Below, piece by piece: positions 1 to 5,952 of a stretch of DNA of 7,342 bases. Position 1 is the first letter of the stretch. Each line of letters starts with the position of its first letter. The notes beneath the pieces were generated by a model. It was not told the origin of the DNA and did no database searches. It worked only from the letters and a program-made list of their open reading frames with translations. The position numbers were made by a program, and so were the translations under genes. Location: positions 1 to 7,342 of the forward strand of contig JBFKUL010000148.1 in the NCBI GenBank assembly GCA_041635755.1. Direction: 5' to 3'. The stretch comes from JBFKUL01 sp041635755 (GTDB taxonomy: Bacteria; Pseudomonadota; Gammaproteobacteria; Burkholderiales; SG8-39).

Positions 1-457
1 GATGCTGGCGCTGATGCTCACCGCGCCGTTCCTGCTCACGCGCTACTGCTGGCCGTCGATGAAGCAACGCAAATGGGGGCGCGTGATCAATATCGCCTCG
101 ATCCATGCGCTGGTCGCCTCGCCATTCAAGGCCGGCTACATCTCGGCCAAGCACGGCTTGATCGGCCTGACCCGCACCGCGGCGCTGGAAGGCGGCGAGT
201 GCGGGATCACGGTCAACGCGATCTGCCCCGCCTACGTGCGTACGCCGCTGGTCGACAGCCAGATCGCCGACCAGGCCAAGGCCAACAAAATGTCGCCCGA
301 GGAAGTGATCGAGAACATCATGCTCGCTCCGGCAGCCGTGAAGCGCCTGATCGAGCCCGCGGAGGTCGCCGCGTTCGTCGCGTACCTCTGCAGCGAGGAC
401 GCCGGCGTAATCACCGGCGCCGCCCTGAGCATGGATCTCGGCTGGACGGCGCGCTGA
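1..457 (+). CDS. bdhA: D-3-hydroxybutyrate dehydrogenase, C-terminal part (SDR family)
   Basis: This is the C-terminal 151 residues of a classical short-chain dehydrogenase; the N-terminal Rossmann glycine motif lies off the left edge. The family enzyme oxidises D-3-hydroxybutyrate to acetoacetate with NAD+ in the cytoplasm, downstream of poly-3-hydroxybutyrate breakdown. Counting from the first visible Met, the catalytic residues are Ser33, Tyr46 and Lys50 (YISAK), with the Ser-Tyr spacing of 13 found in the family. His35, Lys43 and Gln87 fall at the spacing of His144, Lys152 and Gln196, which bind the substrate carboxylate in the Pseudomonas fragi enzyme. An offset of 109 residues predicts a full length of about 260, the usual size. 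The ending SMDLGWTAR matches the typical SMDGGW-type tail. The Met at base 2 is internal, not the start. Another SDR specificity is possible but less likely given these residues. Confidence 0.88.
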   Translation, partial: MLALMLTAPFLLTRYCWPSMKQRKWGRVINIASIHALVASPFKAGYISAKHGLIGLTRTAALEGGECGITVNAICPAYVRTPLVDSQIADQAKANKMSPEEVIENIMLAPAAVKRLIEPAEVAAFVAYLCSEDAGVITGAALSMDLGWTAR

Positions 458-488
458 ACCTGCGACGCGGCAGTGCGTGCCGGGCGGA

Positions 489-510
489 ACCGCCGCCGCG
501 CCTCGGCGGT
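489..510 (+). terminator. GC-rich stem-loop after bdhA (possible terminator)
   Basis: ACCGCCG at 489-495 is perfectly complementary to CGGCGGT at 504-510, giving a 7-bp stem with an 8-base loop, 32 bases after the bdhA stop. It is followed by an A-rich tract rather than a T-run, so it is not a canonical intrinsic terminator on the plus strand. It could attenuate readthrough into the zinc-ribbon gene or be chance in GC-rich sequence. Confidence 0.3.
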
Positions 511-562
511 CAAGGAAAAAGAGGGGCATGCCGTTCAACCGCTCTTTCGTACGGGACGCATC

Positions 563-570
563 AGAGGAGG
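563..570 (+). promoter_or_regulatory. Strong Shine-Dalgarno for the zinc-ribbon gene
   Basis: AGAGGAGG lies five bases before the ATG at 576. It fixes the start there and rules out the upstream in-frame ATGs at 477 and 528, which would add an arginine-rich, non-conserved-looking extension of up to 33 residues. Confidence 0.75.
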
Positions 571-575
571 CAACC

Positions 576-1058
576 ATGAGCAGCCAACCGAAACCATGCA
601 GCAAGTGCGATGGCGAAGTCTCGCTCGCGACGCTTGACGCGTTCAAGGGCGAGGAGGCGGGCGTGCGCGTGACCGTCAAGGGCATGCCCGCGTATGTCTG
701 CAAGGAGGGGCACAAGCGGTTCGTGTCGCCGGATTTCAGCATGCAGTTCCTGGACCGGCTGCTCTCGAGCGAACAGGTGCTGCCGGCGCCGACCGCGCAG
801 AAGCGCGGCCTGTTTCGCAAGCACTACCACTGCTCGAAATGCGGCGAGCCGCTCGAGGAGGCCTCGGCAGGTGCGGCGCGCGCCGAGCGTACGGTCGAAG
901 TGAAAGGCGGGGCGCCCTTTGCGGTGACGATGGAATTTCCCGTCTACCGCTGCGGCAAGTGCAAGGCCGAGCACCTGCGCGAAAGCGACGAGGTCGCCGA
1001 AGCAGTGATGAAGGCCACCGCACACGCCTTCCGCGACGTCGACGTGCATCCGAGCTGA
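576..1058 (+). CDS. Double zinc-ribbon protein of unknown function (YgiT/MqsA-N-like modules)
   Basis: This 160-residue soluble protein has two similar metal-binding modules. Module 1 has Cys8-x2-Cys11 and, about 30 residues later, Cys42-x3-His46, following a VTVKGMPAYVC stretch. Module 2 has Cys86-x2-Cys89 and Cys126-x2-Cys129, following FAVTMEFPVYRC. The layout (CxxC, beta-hairpin with a VxVxGxP-like strand, second cysteine pair) resembles the YgiT-type zinc finger found in the N-terminus of the MqsA antitoxin. There is no visible helix-turn-helix domain or toxin partner, so an antitoxin role is not supported. No signal peptide or membrane segment is seen. The start is set by an AGAGGAGG ribosome binding site. 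The gene lies 118 bases after bdhA and converges with the aminopeptidase gene 13 bases downstream. I do not recognise a function; metal-stabilised binding of protein or nucleic acid is only a guess. Confidence 0.8.
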   Translation: MSSQPKPCSKCDGEVSLATLDAFKGEEAGVRVTVKGMPAYVCKEGHKRFVSPDFSMQFLDRLLSSEQVLPAPTAQKRGLFRKHYHCSKCGEPLEEASAGAARAERTVEVKGGAPFAVTMEFPVYRCGKCKAEHLRESDEVAEAVMKATAHAFRDVDVHPS

Positions 1059-1060
1059 GC

Positions 1061-1091
1061 AGGCGCTCGCTTCAGCGCGCGAGCAACGCCT
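1061..1091. terminator. Stem-loop between convergent genes (possible terminator)
   Basis: AGGCG (1061-1065) pairs with CGCCT (1087-1091) and CTCGC (1066-1070) pairs with GCGAG (1079-1083). This gives a 10-bp stem with a 3-base bulge on one side and an 8-base loop. It begins 2 bases after the zinc-ribbon stop and includes the last codons of the convergent aminopeptidase gene. No T-run follows on either strand, so termination is inferred from position and stem only. Confidence 0.33.
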
Positions 1092-2124
1092 CGAGCACGG
1101 CGCGGCGCGCCTCGCGCGGCTCGGCTGCCAACGCGCGCACGCGCGCATAGAATGCCCGCAGATCGCCCTGAGCGTTCTCGAGCAACCGGCGGAACGCCGG
1201 CACGAGCTGCGTGTAGGTCGAGATCGAGACCAGCAGCGCGTTGTTGGGCGGCTCGGCGAACAAACGGTCATAGCCGGCAAAGCCGCCCCATGCGGCCTTG
1301 AGCGCCGCGTAGCGCTCGACGAGGCGTTCGTACTCGGCGCGCTTCGCCTCGCGCATCGCCTGCGGTGTGAGCGGCTGCGCATACAGCCGAGCAAGTCGCG
1401 CGCGCGCGTCCTCGATCAGCGCCACGAACTCGGTTCTGCGCTGCTGCGCGCGACGGAATGCGGCAAGCTCGTCGCCGCGGCCTGCGGCCTCGAGCCAGCG
1501 CCGCACGCCTTCCTCCTCGACCGCCACCGCAAAGGACTCGTTGAAGGTCGTATCGTCTTTCGCATAGGCCACCTGGTGCGCGAGCTCATGGAACAACAGC
1601 CGCGCGAGCTCGGTCTCCGGATAACCGATGAACGTCGAGAGCAGCGGATCGTCGAACCAGCCGAGGGTCGAGTAGGCCGGCACGCCGCCGACGAACACAT
1701 CGTAGCCCTCGAGCTGAAGGCGCGCGGCATGCAACCGGGCGTCGTGTTGTGCGAAGAAGCCCCGGTAGCTGACGCAGCCGGCGAAGAGGAAGCATTCGCG
1801 CCGCGCCTCGACTGAAAACTCGGCGGCGGCAAAGACGTTCCACACGGCGTAGGCGCGGTCGAGGTCCGCGTAGCGCGTATAGCTCGCGTTGTCCGGCAGC
1901 GCGAGCTCGCGCACGGCAAAGGCGCGCAGGCGCTGCGCGCGCTCGAGCCGCTCCCGCAAGGCCTGCGGCGTCGATGGGTCGGCGAGCCACTGCTCAAGCG
2001 GCCGCGCAGCGCTCACGAGCGCGAAATGGCCCTGTACCGCCTGTGCGTAATAGCCGACCGAGCCACAGCCTGCAGCGAGCGCGAGCAGCCCGGTGCCGAC
2101 GACGCGGTTAGCGATCGCCCGCAT
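1072..2124 (-). CDS. Putative aminopeptidase lipoprotein (PF10023-like, HELAH metalloprotease)
   Basis: This is a 350-residue protein, apparently an envelope lipoprotein. From the chosen ATG the N-terminus is MRAIANRVVGTGLLALAAGC: a short basic region, a hydrophobic stretch and a lipobox-like LAAGC with Cys20. Residue +2 is Gly, not Asp, which by the usual rule favours the outer membrane. The core carries HELAHQ (His179, Glu180, His183) and NESFA with Glu196, the expected zinc ligands and general base of a gluzincin-type protease. The surrounding GGVPAYSTLGWFDDP and GYPETELARLLF segments match my memory of the 'putative aminopeptidase' family PF10023, whose activity is mostly unproven. An upstream TTG at 2166 would bury the signal peptide behind 14 residues, so the ATG is preferred. 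The start overlaps the end of the alpha/beta hydrolase gene by 17 bases, implying translational coupling. Confidence 0.85.
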   Translation of the reverse strand: MRAIANRVVGTGLLALAAGCGSVGYYAQAVQGHFALVSAARPLEQWLADPSTPQALRERLERAQRLRAFAVRELALPDNASYTRYADLDRAYAVWNVFAAAEFSVEARRECFLFAGCVSYRGFFAQHDARLHAARLQLEGYDVFVGGVPAYSTLGWFDDPLLSTFIGYPETELARLLFHELAHQVAYAKDDTTFNESFAVAVEEEGVRRWLEAAGRGDELAAFRRAQQRRTEFVALIEDARARLARLYAQPLTPQAMREAKRAEYERLVERYAALKAAWGGFAGYDRLFAEPPNNALLVSISTYTQLVPAFRRLLENAQGDLRAFYARVRALAAEPREARRAVLEALLAR

Positions 2125-2740
2125 CGAAGCGCCCGCCGCGAAGAAACGCGGCGCACTGCGTTGCAACGCGCGACGACACCAGCATCGCCGAGTGGCTCAC
2201 CGGCAGCAGCAGCCGCTCGCGCATGCCCTCGACCTCGGTCTCCTCGACGCGCACCACGCCATCGTTCGCGCCGGACAAAGGCCCGAGCGCGCGGCCGAGC
2301 CCGATCGGCGCCGTGCCGGCAATCACGCCGAGCGGCTCGGGGCGCGTCCAGCGCCTGCTACAGCCCTCGCCCCACAGCGCCGCGGACTCGCCCAGCATCC
2401 AGCGCCCGGTTCGAGCACGCGCCAGACGCCGCCCCGCCAGACTGCCCCGCGCCGGGGTTCCGAGCAGCACGACGGCGCCGATCTCGAGCGCGCGTTCGGC
2501 CTGCAGCATCTCGAGCACCACCAGGCCGCCGAGGCTGTGGGCGACGAAGCCCGCTGAGCCGACGCTGCGTGCAAAGCGCGCAAGGCGCTCGGCATGCGCC
2601 GCGAGCGGCCGAGTGCGACCAGAGTAGCCGAAAGTGTGGCACCGCAGGCCGCGACGCGACAGTCGCGCGCCGAGCAGGACCATCGCAAAGCCCGCCATCC
2701 ACAGGCCGGGCACCAGGATCACTTCCCGGCTCGTCGTCAT
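2108..2740 (-). CDS. Alpha/beta hydrolase (lipase/esterase-like)
   Basis: This is a 210-residue single-domain alpha/beta hydrolase without signal peptide or membrane segment, so probably cytoplasmic. Beta-strand VILVPGLWM (residues 7-15) provides the oxyanion-side loop. The nucleophile is Ser69 in AHSLGG, a lipase-type elbow in which the first Gly is replaced by Ala. Asp160 in SGANDGVVRV and His183 in PVSHSAML complete a plausible triad, in an arrangement like PGAP1/lipase-type hydrolases. Another conserved segment is LLGTPARGS (92-100), which in this group follows the nucleophile elbow. The natural ester or thioester substrate cannot be told. The ATG at 2740 sits just before the first strand; a GTG at 2800 would add 20 charged residues and is less likely. 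No Shine-Dalgarno precedes the ATG. It is probably co-transcribed with the downstream lipoprotein gene, which it overlaps. Confidence 0.85.
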   Translation of the reverse strand: MTTSREVILVPGLWMAGFAMVLLGARLSRRGLRCHTFGYSGRTRPLAAHAERLARFARSVGSAGFVAHSLGGLVVLEMLQAERALEIGAVVLLGTPARGSLAGRRLARARTGRWMLGESAALWGEGCSRRWTRPEPLGVIAGTAPIGLGRALGPLSGANDGVVRVEETEVEGMRERLLLPVSHSAMLVSSRVATQCAAFLRGGRFDAGDR

Positions 2741-2749
2741 GGAGCGGGC

Positions 2750-2755
2750 ATTGTA
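2750..2755 (-). promoter_or_regulatory. Possible -10 element (TACAAT) for the hydrolase gene
   Basis: On the minus strand TACAAT is one mismatch from TATAAT and ends 9 bases before the hydrolase ATG. No convincing -35 hexamer is seen 15-18 bases upstream. If used, transcription would begin within a few bases of the ATG, giving an almost leaderless mRNA, which fits the missing Shine-Dalgarno. Confidence 0.22.
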
Positions 2756-2879
2756 GGCCGGGAGCGCTTCCGCGGCCTCTTTGCGCCCCTGGTCGCGCAC
2801 GCCCGCTCTGAGCCGCCCGGACGGTGGTACGCTCGGGGCACGCGACTGATCGACTTCTCATCCACCGCTGCGGGAGTCC

Positions 2880-3299
2880 ATGCGCGACAAGGTTCGCAAG
2901 GTCGATTACTTCTCAATCACGGTGCCCGATCGGCCGGGCGAGACGTTCAAAGTGCTTTCGACCCTGGTCAGCGCCGGAGTCAACATGCTTGCGTGCACCG
3001 GCTTTCCGCAGGGCCGCCGCGCCCAGATCGATGTCGTGCCCGACGACTCGCGCAAGCTGACGCGCGCAGCGAAACGCGCTGACCTGCGCTTCAAGCCGAA
3101 GAAATCCGGCTTTCTGATCCAGGGCAAGGATCGTCCCGGCGCGCTCGCGCAGAACCTGGAGAAGCTTGCCGGCGCTGGCATCAACGTCACTGCGGTCGAC
3201 GCCTTGTCCGCGGGCAGCGGACGCTGGGCCGCGATCCTGTGGGTCAAGCCCGCCGATACGCGCAGGGCAGGACGGGTGCTCGGCGCCAAGGCGCCGTAA
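2880..3299 (+). CDS. Stand-alone tandem ACT-domain protein
   Basis: This 139-residue protein consists almost wholly of two ACT domains. ACT1 spans about residues 8-65, with DRPG at 17-20 followed by helix TFKVLSTLV and AGVNM. ACT2 spans about 77-126, with DRPG at 84-87, helix ALAQNLEKL and AGAGINV. ACT domains bind small ligands, usually amino acids, at inter-domain interfaces and allosterically control partner enzymes or act alone as regulators. No catalytic or DNA-binding domain is attached, so its partner and ligand are unknown. The ATG is preceded by GGGAG three bases away, a rather tight spacing. It is divergent from the hydrolase gene (139 bases between starts) and converges with the thioesterase. 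The ACT assignment is firm; any physiological role is not. Confidence 0.87.
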   Translation: MRDKVRKVDYFSITVPDRPGETFKVLSTLVSAGVNMLACTGFPQGRRAQIDVVPDDSRKLTRAAKRADLRFKPKKSGFLIQGKDRPGALAQNLEKLAGAGINVTAVDALSAGSGRWAAILWVKPADTRRAGRVLGAKAP

Positions 3300-3313
3300 G
3301 CTGCTCGGCTCGG

Positions 3314-3342
3314 CCACGAGCGCAGCCGCTGCGCGAGCGTGG
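3314..3342. terminator. Stem-loop between convergent ACT and thioesterase genes
   Basis: CCACG (3314-3318) pairs with CGTGG (3338-3342) and GCGCAG (3320-3325) pairs perfectly with CTGCGC (3329-3334) around a CCG loop, with a 1-versus-3 base internal loop between them. It lies in the 70-base gap between two converging genes, 14 bases after the ACT stop, and could serve both strands. No T-run follows, so Rho-independent function is not certain. Confidence 0.42.
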
Positions 3343-3369
3343 GCATCGCCCGCGCGCACCGCGTGATCG

Positions 3370-3783
3370 TCATCCCGCCTTCGACGCGACCGCGAAAATC
3401 GCGCTCGCACGCACCACGCGCTTGCCTGATGCAACCAGGTAGCAGTTGGCGAAGGCGAGCCGTGAGCCGGTGCGCTGCACCTCGACCTCGGACTCGAGCC
3501 ACTCACCGACTTTCGCCGAGCCGGCGTAGTCGATGGTCAAGCTCGCGGTGACCATCGCGGTTTTGCCACCCGTGCTTGCTGCGACGGCGTAGCCCAGCGC
3601 GATGTCCGCGAGCGAGGCGAGCACGCCGCCGTGGCAGATGCCGCGCCGGTTGGCGTGCTTCGGCGCGACGTGCAGGCCAAGGGAAACGCCGCGGTCGTCA
3701 CGCCGCTCGTACACCGGGCCGATCAACTCGATAAATGCACTGATGCGCGACAGCGGCCGGAAGCCTTGTGGAACGGTCTCCAT
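3370..3783 (-). CDS. PaaI-type hotdog-fold acyl-CoA thioesterase
   Basis: This 137-residue single hotdog domain has the family signature NRRGICHGGVLASLAD. Asn45, His51-Gly-Gly and Asp60 match the PaaI/THEM2 arrangement, in which the Asn-Asp spacing is 15 residues as here. Such enzymes hydrolyse acyl-CoA (aryl- or medium-chain acyl) to the free acid and CoA in the cytoplasm, usually as tetramers. Strand segments TAMVTASLTIDYAGSA and WLESEVEVQRTGSRLAFANC follow in the normal order and the length is typical. It is the last gene of the minus-strand run, 11 bases after the transporter stop, with no clear Shine-Dalgarno, suggesting coupling to upstream translation. Given a CoA lyase and hydratase in the same run, it may clear stalled CoA intermediates; this is inference. 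The specific substrate is unknown. Confidence 0.88.
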   Translation of the reverse strand: METVPQGFRPLSRISAFIELIGPVYERRDDRGVSLGLHVAPKHANRRGICHGGVLASLADIALGYAVAASTGGKTAMVTASLTIDYAGSAKVGEWLESEVEVQRTGSRLAFANCYLVASGKRVVRASAIFAVASKAG

Positions 3784-3794
3784 GGCGCGCGATT

Positions 3795-5030
3795 CTAGCC
3801 CGCGGCGCGCGCAGCGCCCGGAGCTTTGGCGACGAGCAGACGCGTGCCGATGGCGATGGCGGGCAGTCCGAACACCGCATAAGCCACCGCGTAGCTGCCC
3901 GAGACGCCGAGCACCAGGTTAAAGACCAGCGGCGTCACCACGACGCCGAGAAACGTGAAGAACAGGCAGCCGCCCGTGGCGGCCCCGATCTGCCCCGTCG
4001 GCGCGAGATGCGCGACTTCGGCGAGGTACACGCCATTCCATCCGACCGCGGTGGCCCCGAAGAAGGCGGCGAATGCAAACAGCAACCAGGTCGGCCAGCT
4101 GGGTCCGGCAGTGAGCGTCAGTAGCGCGGCGAGGCCCATGCCCAGGCCGAGCAGACCGAGCATGGTGCGCCGCGCGAACAGCCGGTCGGCCGCCACGCCC
4201 CAGAGCAGGCGACCGGCGACGCTCGCGAACTGCGAGACCGCCATCACCAGCCCGGCCAGCACGAGCGTCATGGCAAAGGTCTCGGTGAGGAAAGTCACCA
4301 GATAGGTCACCAGCGTGATCTGCGCGCCGCCGTACAGGAACGAGGTCAGCGCCATCTCGCGCAGCCGTGGCTCGCGCAGCACCAGACCGACCGGGGCAAG
4401 CGCCGTGCGCAGCGAAATCGGCGCCTGCGGATTAAGCTCGCGGTCGTAGCGCGTGCGCAACCGCCCGATCGCGAGCGCGAGCACCACGCACGCGAGGCCG
4501 ATCGCGAGCGCGGCCGCCTGCCAGCCGGCGAGCAGGATCAGCGCCGGAACCATGGCGCCCGCGATCGCGCCCCCGGCCGGCACGCCCGTCTGCTTGATCG
4601 AGAAGGTGAGCGCGATCAACGACGGCGGCGAGGCGCGCACCAGGATTTGCGAGCTTGCCGGCGTGGTCGGCCCATAGCCCAGGCCGATGACGAACGCGCC
4701 CAGCACGACGAGCGGCAGCCAGCCGGAAGCCGCCAGCGCGAGACCGCCCAGGCACAGCGCAAGCCCGACCTGGCTCACGCGGATCGGCCCAAAGCGCGCC
4801 GACCAGCCGCCCGCGGTCACTGTGCCGACCATCGAGCCGAAATACGCCACGGCGATGAAATAGCCGATCGTCGAAGGCGACAGGCCGAGCGAGGGCGCCG
4901 CGACCGGCGCCATCACCGGTGCGCTATAGATGGCAAGCGCGACCAGCGTCTGGATAGCGAGCGTCGCCGCGAGCGGCAGCGCGACCTCGCGCAGCGTCGC
5001 CGGTACCGGCGAGGAGGCGGCGTCGCTCAA
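3795..5030 (-). CDS. Major facilitator superfamily transporter
   Basis: This is a 411-residue integral membrane protein with about 12 hydrophobic segments in two halves, joined by a charged central loop near residues 192-220. An MFS motif-A-like GGWSARFG lies between helices 2 and 3 (about 74-81) and its second-half counterpart RLLWGVAADRLFARR between helices 8 and 9 (about 274-288). GYGPTTPASSQIL and FSIKQTGVPAGGAIAG are typical of the NIMT/CynX- and YbfB-like groups of MFS carriers. No ATG or GTG start fits: the nearest sensible start is TTG at 5030, 7 bases after the CoA-lyase stop, just before the first helix. An upstream GTG at 5090 would overlap the lyase by 53 bases and add an arginine-rich leader. 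Substrate unknown; context suggests import of an organic acid or export of a product. Confidence 0.87.
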   Translation of the reverse strand: MSDAASSPVPATLREVALPLAATLAIQTLVALAIYSAPVMAPVAAPSLGLSPSTIGYFIAVAYFGSMVGTVTAGGWSARFGPIRVSQVGLALCLGGLALAASGWLPLVVLGAFVIGLGYGPTTPASSQILVRASPPSLIALTFSIKQTGVPAGGAIAGAMVPALILLAGWQAAALAIGLACVVLALAIGRLRTRYDRELNPQAPISLRTALAPVGLVLREPRLREMALTSFLYGGAQITLVTYLVTFLTETFAMTLVLAGLVMAVSQFASVAGRLLWGVAADRLFARRTMLGLLGLGMGLAALLTLTAGPSWPTWLLFAFAAFFGATAVGWNGVYLAEVAHLAPTGQIGAATGGCLFFTFLGVVVTPLVFNLVLGVSGSYAVAYAVFGLPAIAIGTRLLVAKAPGAARAAG

Positions 5031-5037
5031 GTGCGCG

Positions 5038-5937
5038 TCAGCCGCCCTTGGCGCGGATCGCCCGCATGGTCTCGAGCACCGCGCGAGCACGATGCACGAT
5101 CGGGTAATCGACCATCTGACCGTCGACCTGGATCGCCGCCGCACCCTGCGCCTCGGCCTGGTCGAACGCAGTCACGATCCGTTCGGCGCGCGCGAGGTCC
5201 TCCTGCGAGGGCGTGTGCGCGGCGTTCACCGGTGCCACCTGGTCGGGATGGATGCACAAGCGGCCCTGAAAACCGTTGCGCCGGCTGCGCTCGAGGGCAC
5301 GCGCGAAGGCTTGCGATTCCGTGAGATGAAACCAGGGGCTGTCTACCGGGTTCTCCAGGCCTGCGGCGCGGGACGCGAGCACCACGCGAGCGCGCGCATG
5401 CGCGAGCTCGTCCTCCTCGAGCGTCGGCGTCAGACCGACGTCATGTCCGTAATCGCCGGCGCCGAACGCAATGCGCCGAACCCGCCACTCCCCGGCATAG
5501 GGGCGCAGCCGGTTCGCCTGCAGCACCCGCTCGATCCGCGCCACCCCCAGAGCCGTCTCGATGATCGGCATCAGGTCGATCGAGCCTTCGGCCAGTCCGC
5601 GCTCGCGCTCGAGATTCGCCATCAGCCAGTCGATCGCATGCAGGTCAGCCGCGCTTTCGACCTTCGGCAGCACGACGCCGTCGACGCCTTTGCCGATGAG
5701 CGCCACCAGATCGCCGTAACAGAACGGCGTCGAGGGTGCGTTCACCCTCACGTAGCCTCGACAGGCGCGCGGGCGCGCCAGCGCCTCCGCCACCGGCTTG
5801 CGGGTGGCGGTCTTCTCGGCGATCGCCACGGCGTCCTCGAGATCCAGGATCACGACGTCGGCGCCGAGCGTGAACGCCTTCTCCACCCGTCGCGCGTGGT
5901 TGCCCGGCGCGAACAGGAAGCTGCGGTTAACGGCCAT
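5038..5937 (-). CDS. CoA-ester lyase, HpcH/HpaI / CitE-like family
   Basis: This is a 299-residue TIM-barrel lyase of the CitE/CLYBL type, which splits hydroxyacyl-CoA thioesters such as citramalyl-CoA or malyl-CoA into acetyl-CoA plus pyruvate or glyoxylate. Visible landmarks are RSFLFAPGN (5-13), the DLEDAV signature (32-37), RVN with Arg64, PKVES with Glu94, IIETALG with Glu127, and FGAGDY with Asp162. Glu127 and Asp162 are the expected Mg2+ ligands. The C-terminal GRLCIHPDQV (225-234) is also typical. The N-terminus and length resemble citramalyl-CoA-lyase/CitE-like proteins more than the Mcl1 malyl-CoA lyase branch. There is no citrate lyase alpha or gamma subunit in the window, so true citrate lyase beta is unlikely. 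The start has GAGGAG five bases upstream. With a MaoC hydratase two genes upstream, it probably acts on the hydrated product. Confidence 0.9.
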   Translation of the reverse strand: MAVNRSFLFAPGNHARRVEKAFTLGADVVILDLEDAVAIAEKTATRKPVAEALARPRACRGYVRVNAPSTPFCYGDLVALIGKGVDGVVLPKVESAADLHAIDWLMANLERERGLAEGSIDLMPIIETALGVARIERVLQANRLRPYAGEWRVRRIAFGAGDYGHDVGLTPTLEEDELAHARARVVLASRAAGLENPVDSPWFHLTESQAFARALERSRRNGFQGRLCIHPDQVAPVNAAHTPSQEDLARAERIVTAFDQAEAQGAAAIQVDGQMVDYPIVHRARAVLETMRAIRAKGG

Positions 5938-5942
5938 GATCG

Positions 5943-5948
5943 CTCCTC
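5943..5948 (-). promoter_or_regulatory. Shine-Dalgarno for the CoA-ester lyase
   Basis: GAGGAG on the minus strand lies five bases before the lyase ATG, inside the 15-base gap after the binding-protein stop. It is the clearest ribosome binding site in the five-gene run and confirms this start. Confidence 0.75.
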
Positions 5949-5952
5949 GTTC

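Noticed and set aside
477..575. N-terminal extension of the zinc-ribbon protein to ATG 477 or 528
   Set aside because: The extension is basic and non-modular, and the strong AGAGGAGG site places the start at 576.
576..1058. Antitoxin of an MqsRA-like toxin-antitoxin pair
   Set aside because: There is no helix-turn-helix domain and no adjacent small toxin gene; only the zinc-ribbon resemblance supports it.
561..1394. Minus-strand 277-codon open frame across the zinc-ribbon gene and aminopeptidase end
   Set aside because: Arginine- and serine-rich, no recognisable domain, and it overlaps two well-supported genes; a shadow of GC-rich coding sequence.
2026..2811. Plus-strand 261-codon open frame opposite the alpha/beta hydrolase
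   Set aside because: Low-complexity Arg/Ala/Pro/Ser composition; the opposite strand carries a full catalytic triad with normal hydrolase layout.
5038..5937. Citrate lyase beta subunit (citE of a citDEF operon)
   Set aside because: No citrate lyase alpha or acyl-carrier gamma genes and no citC/G/X accessory genes are nearby; the MaoC context favours a stand-alone CoA-ester lyase.
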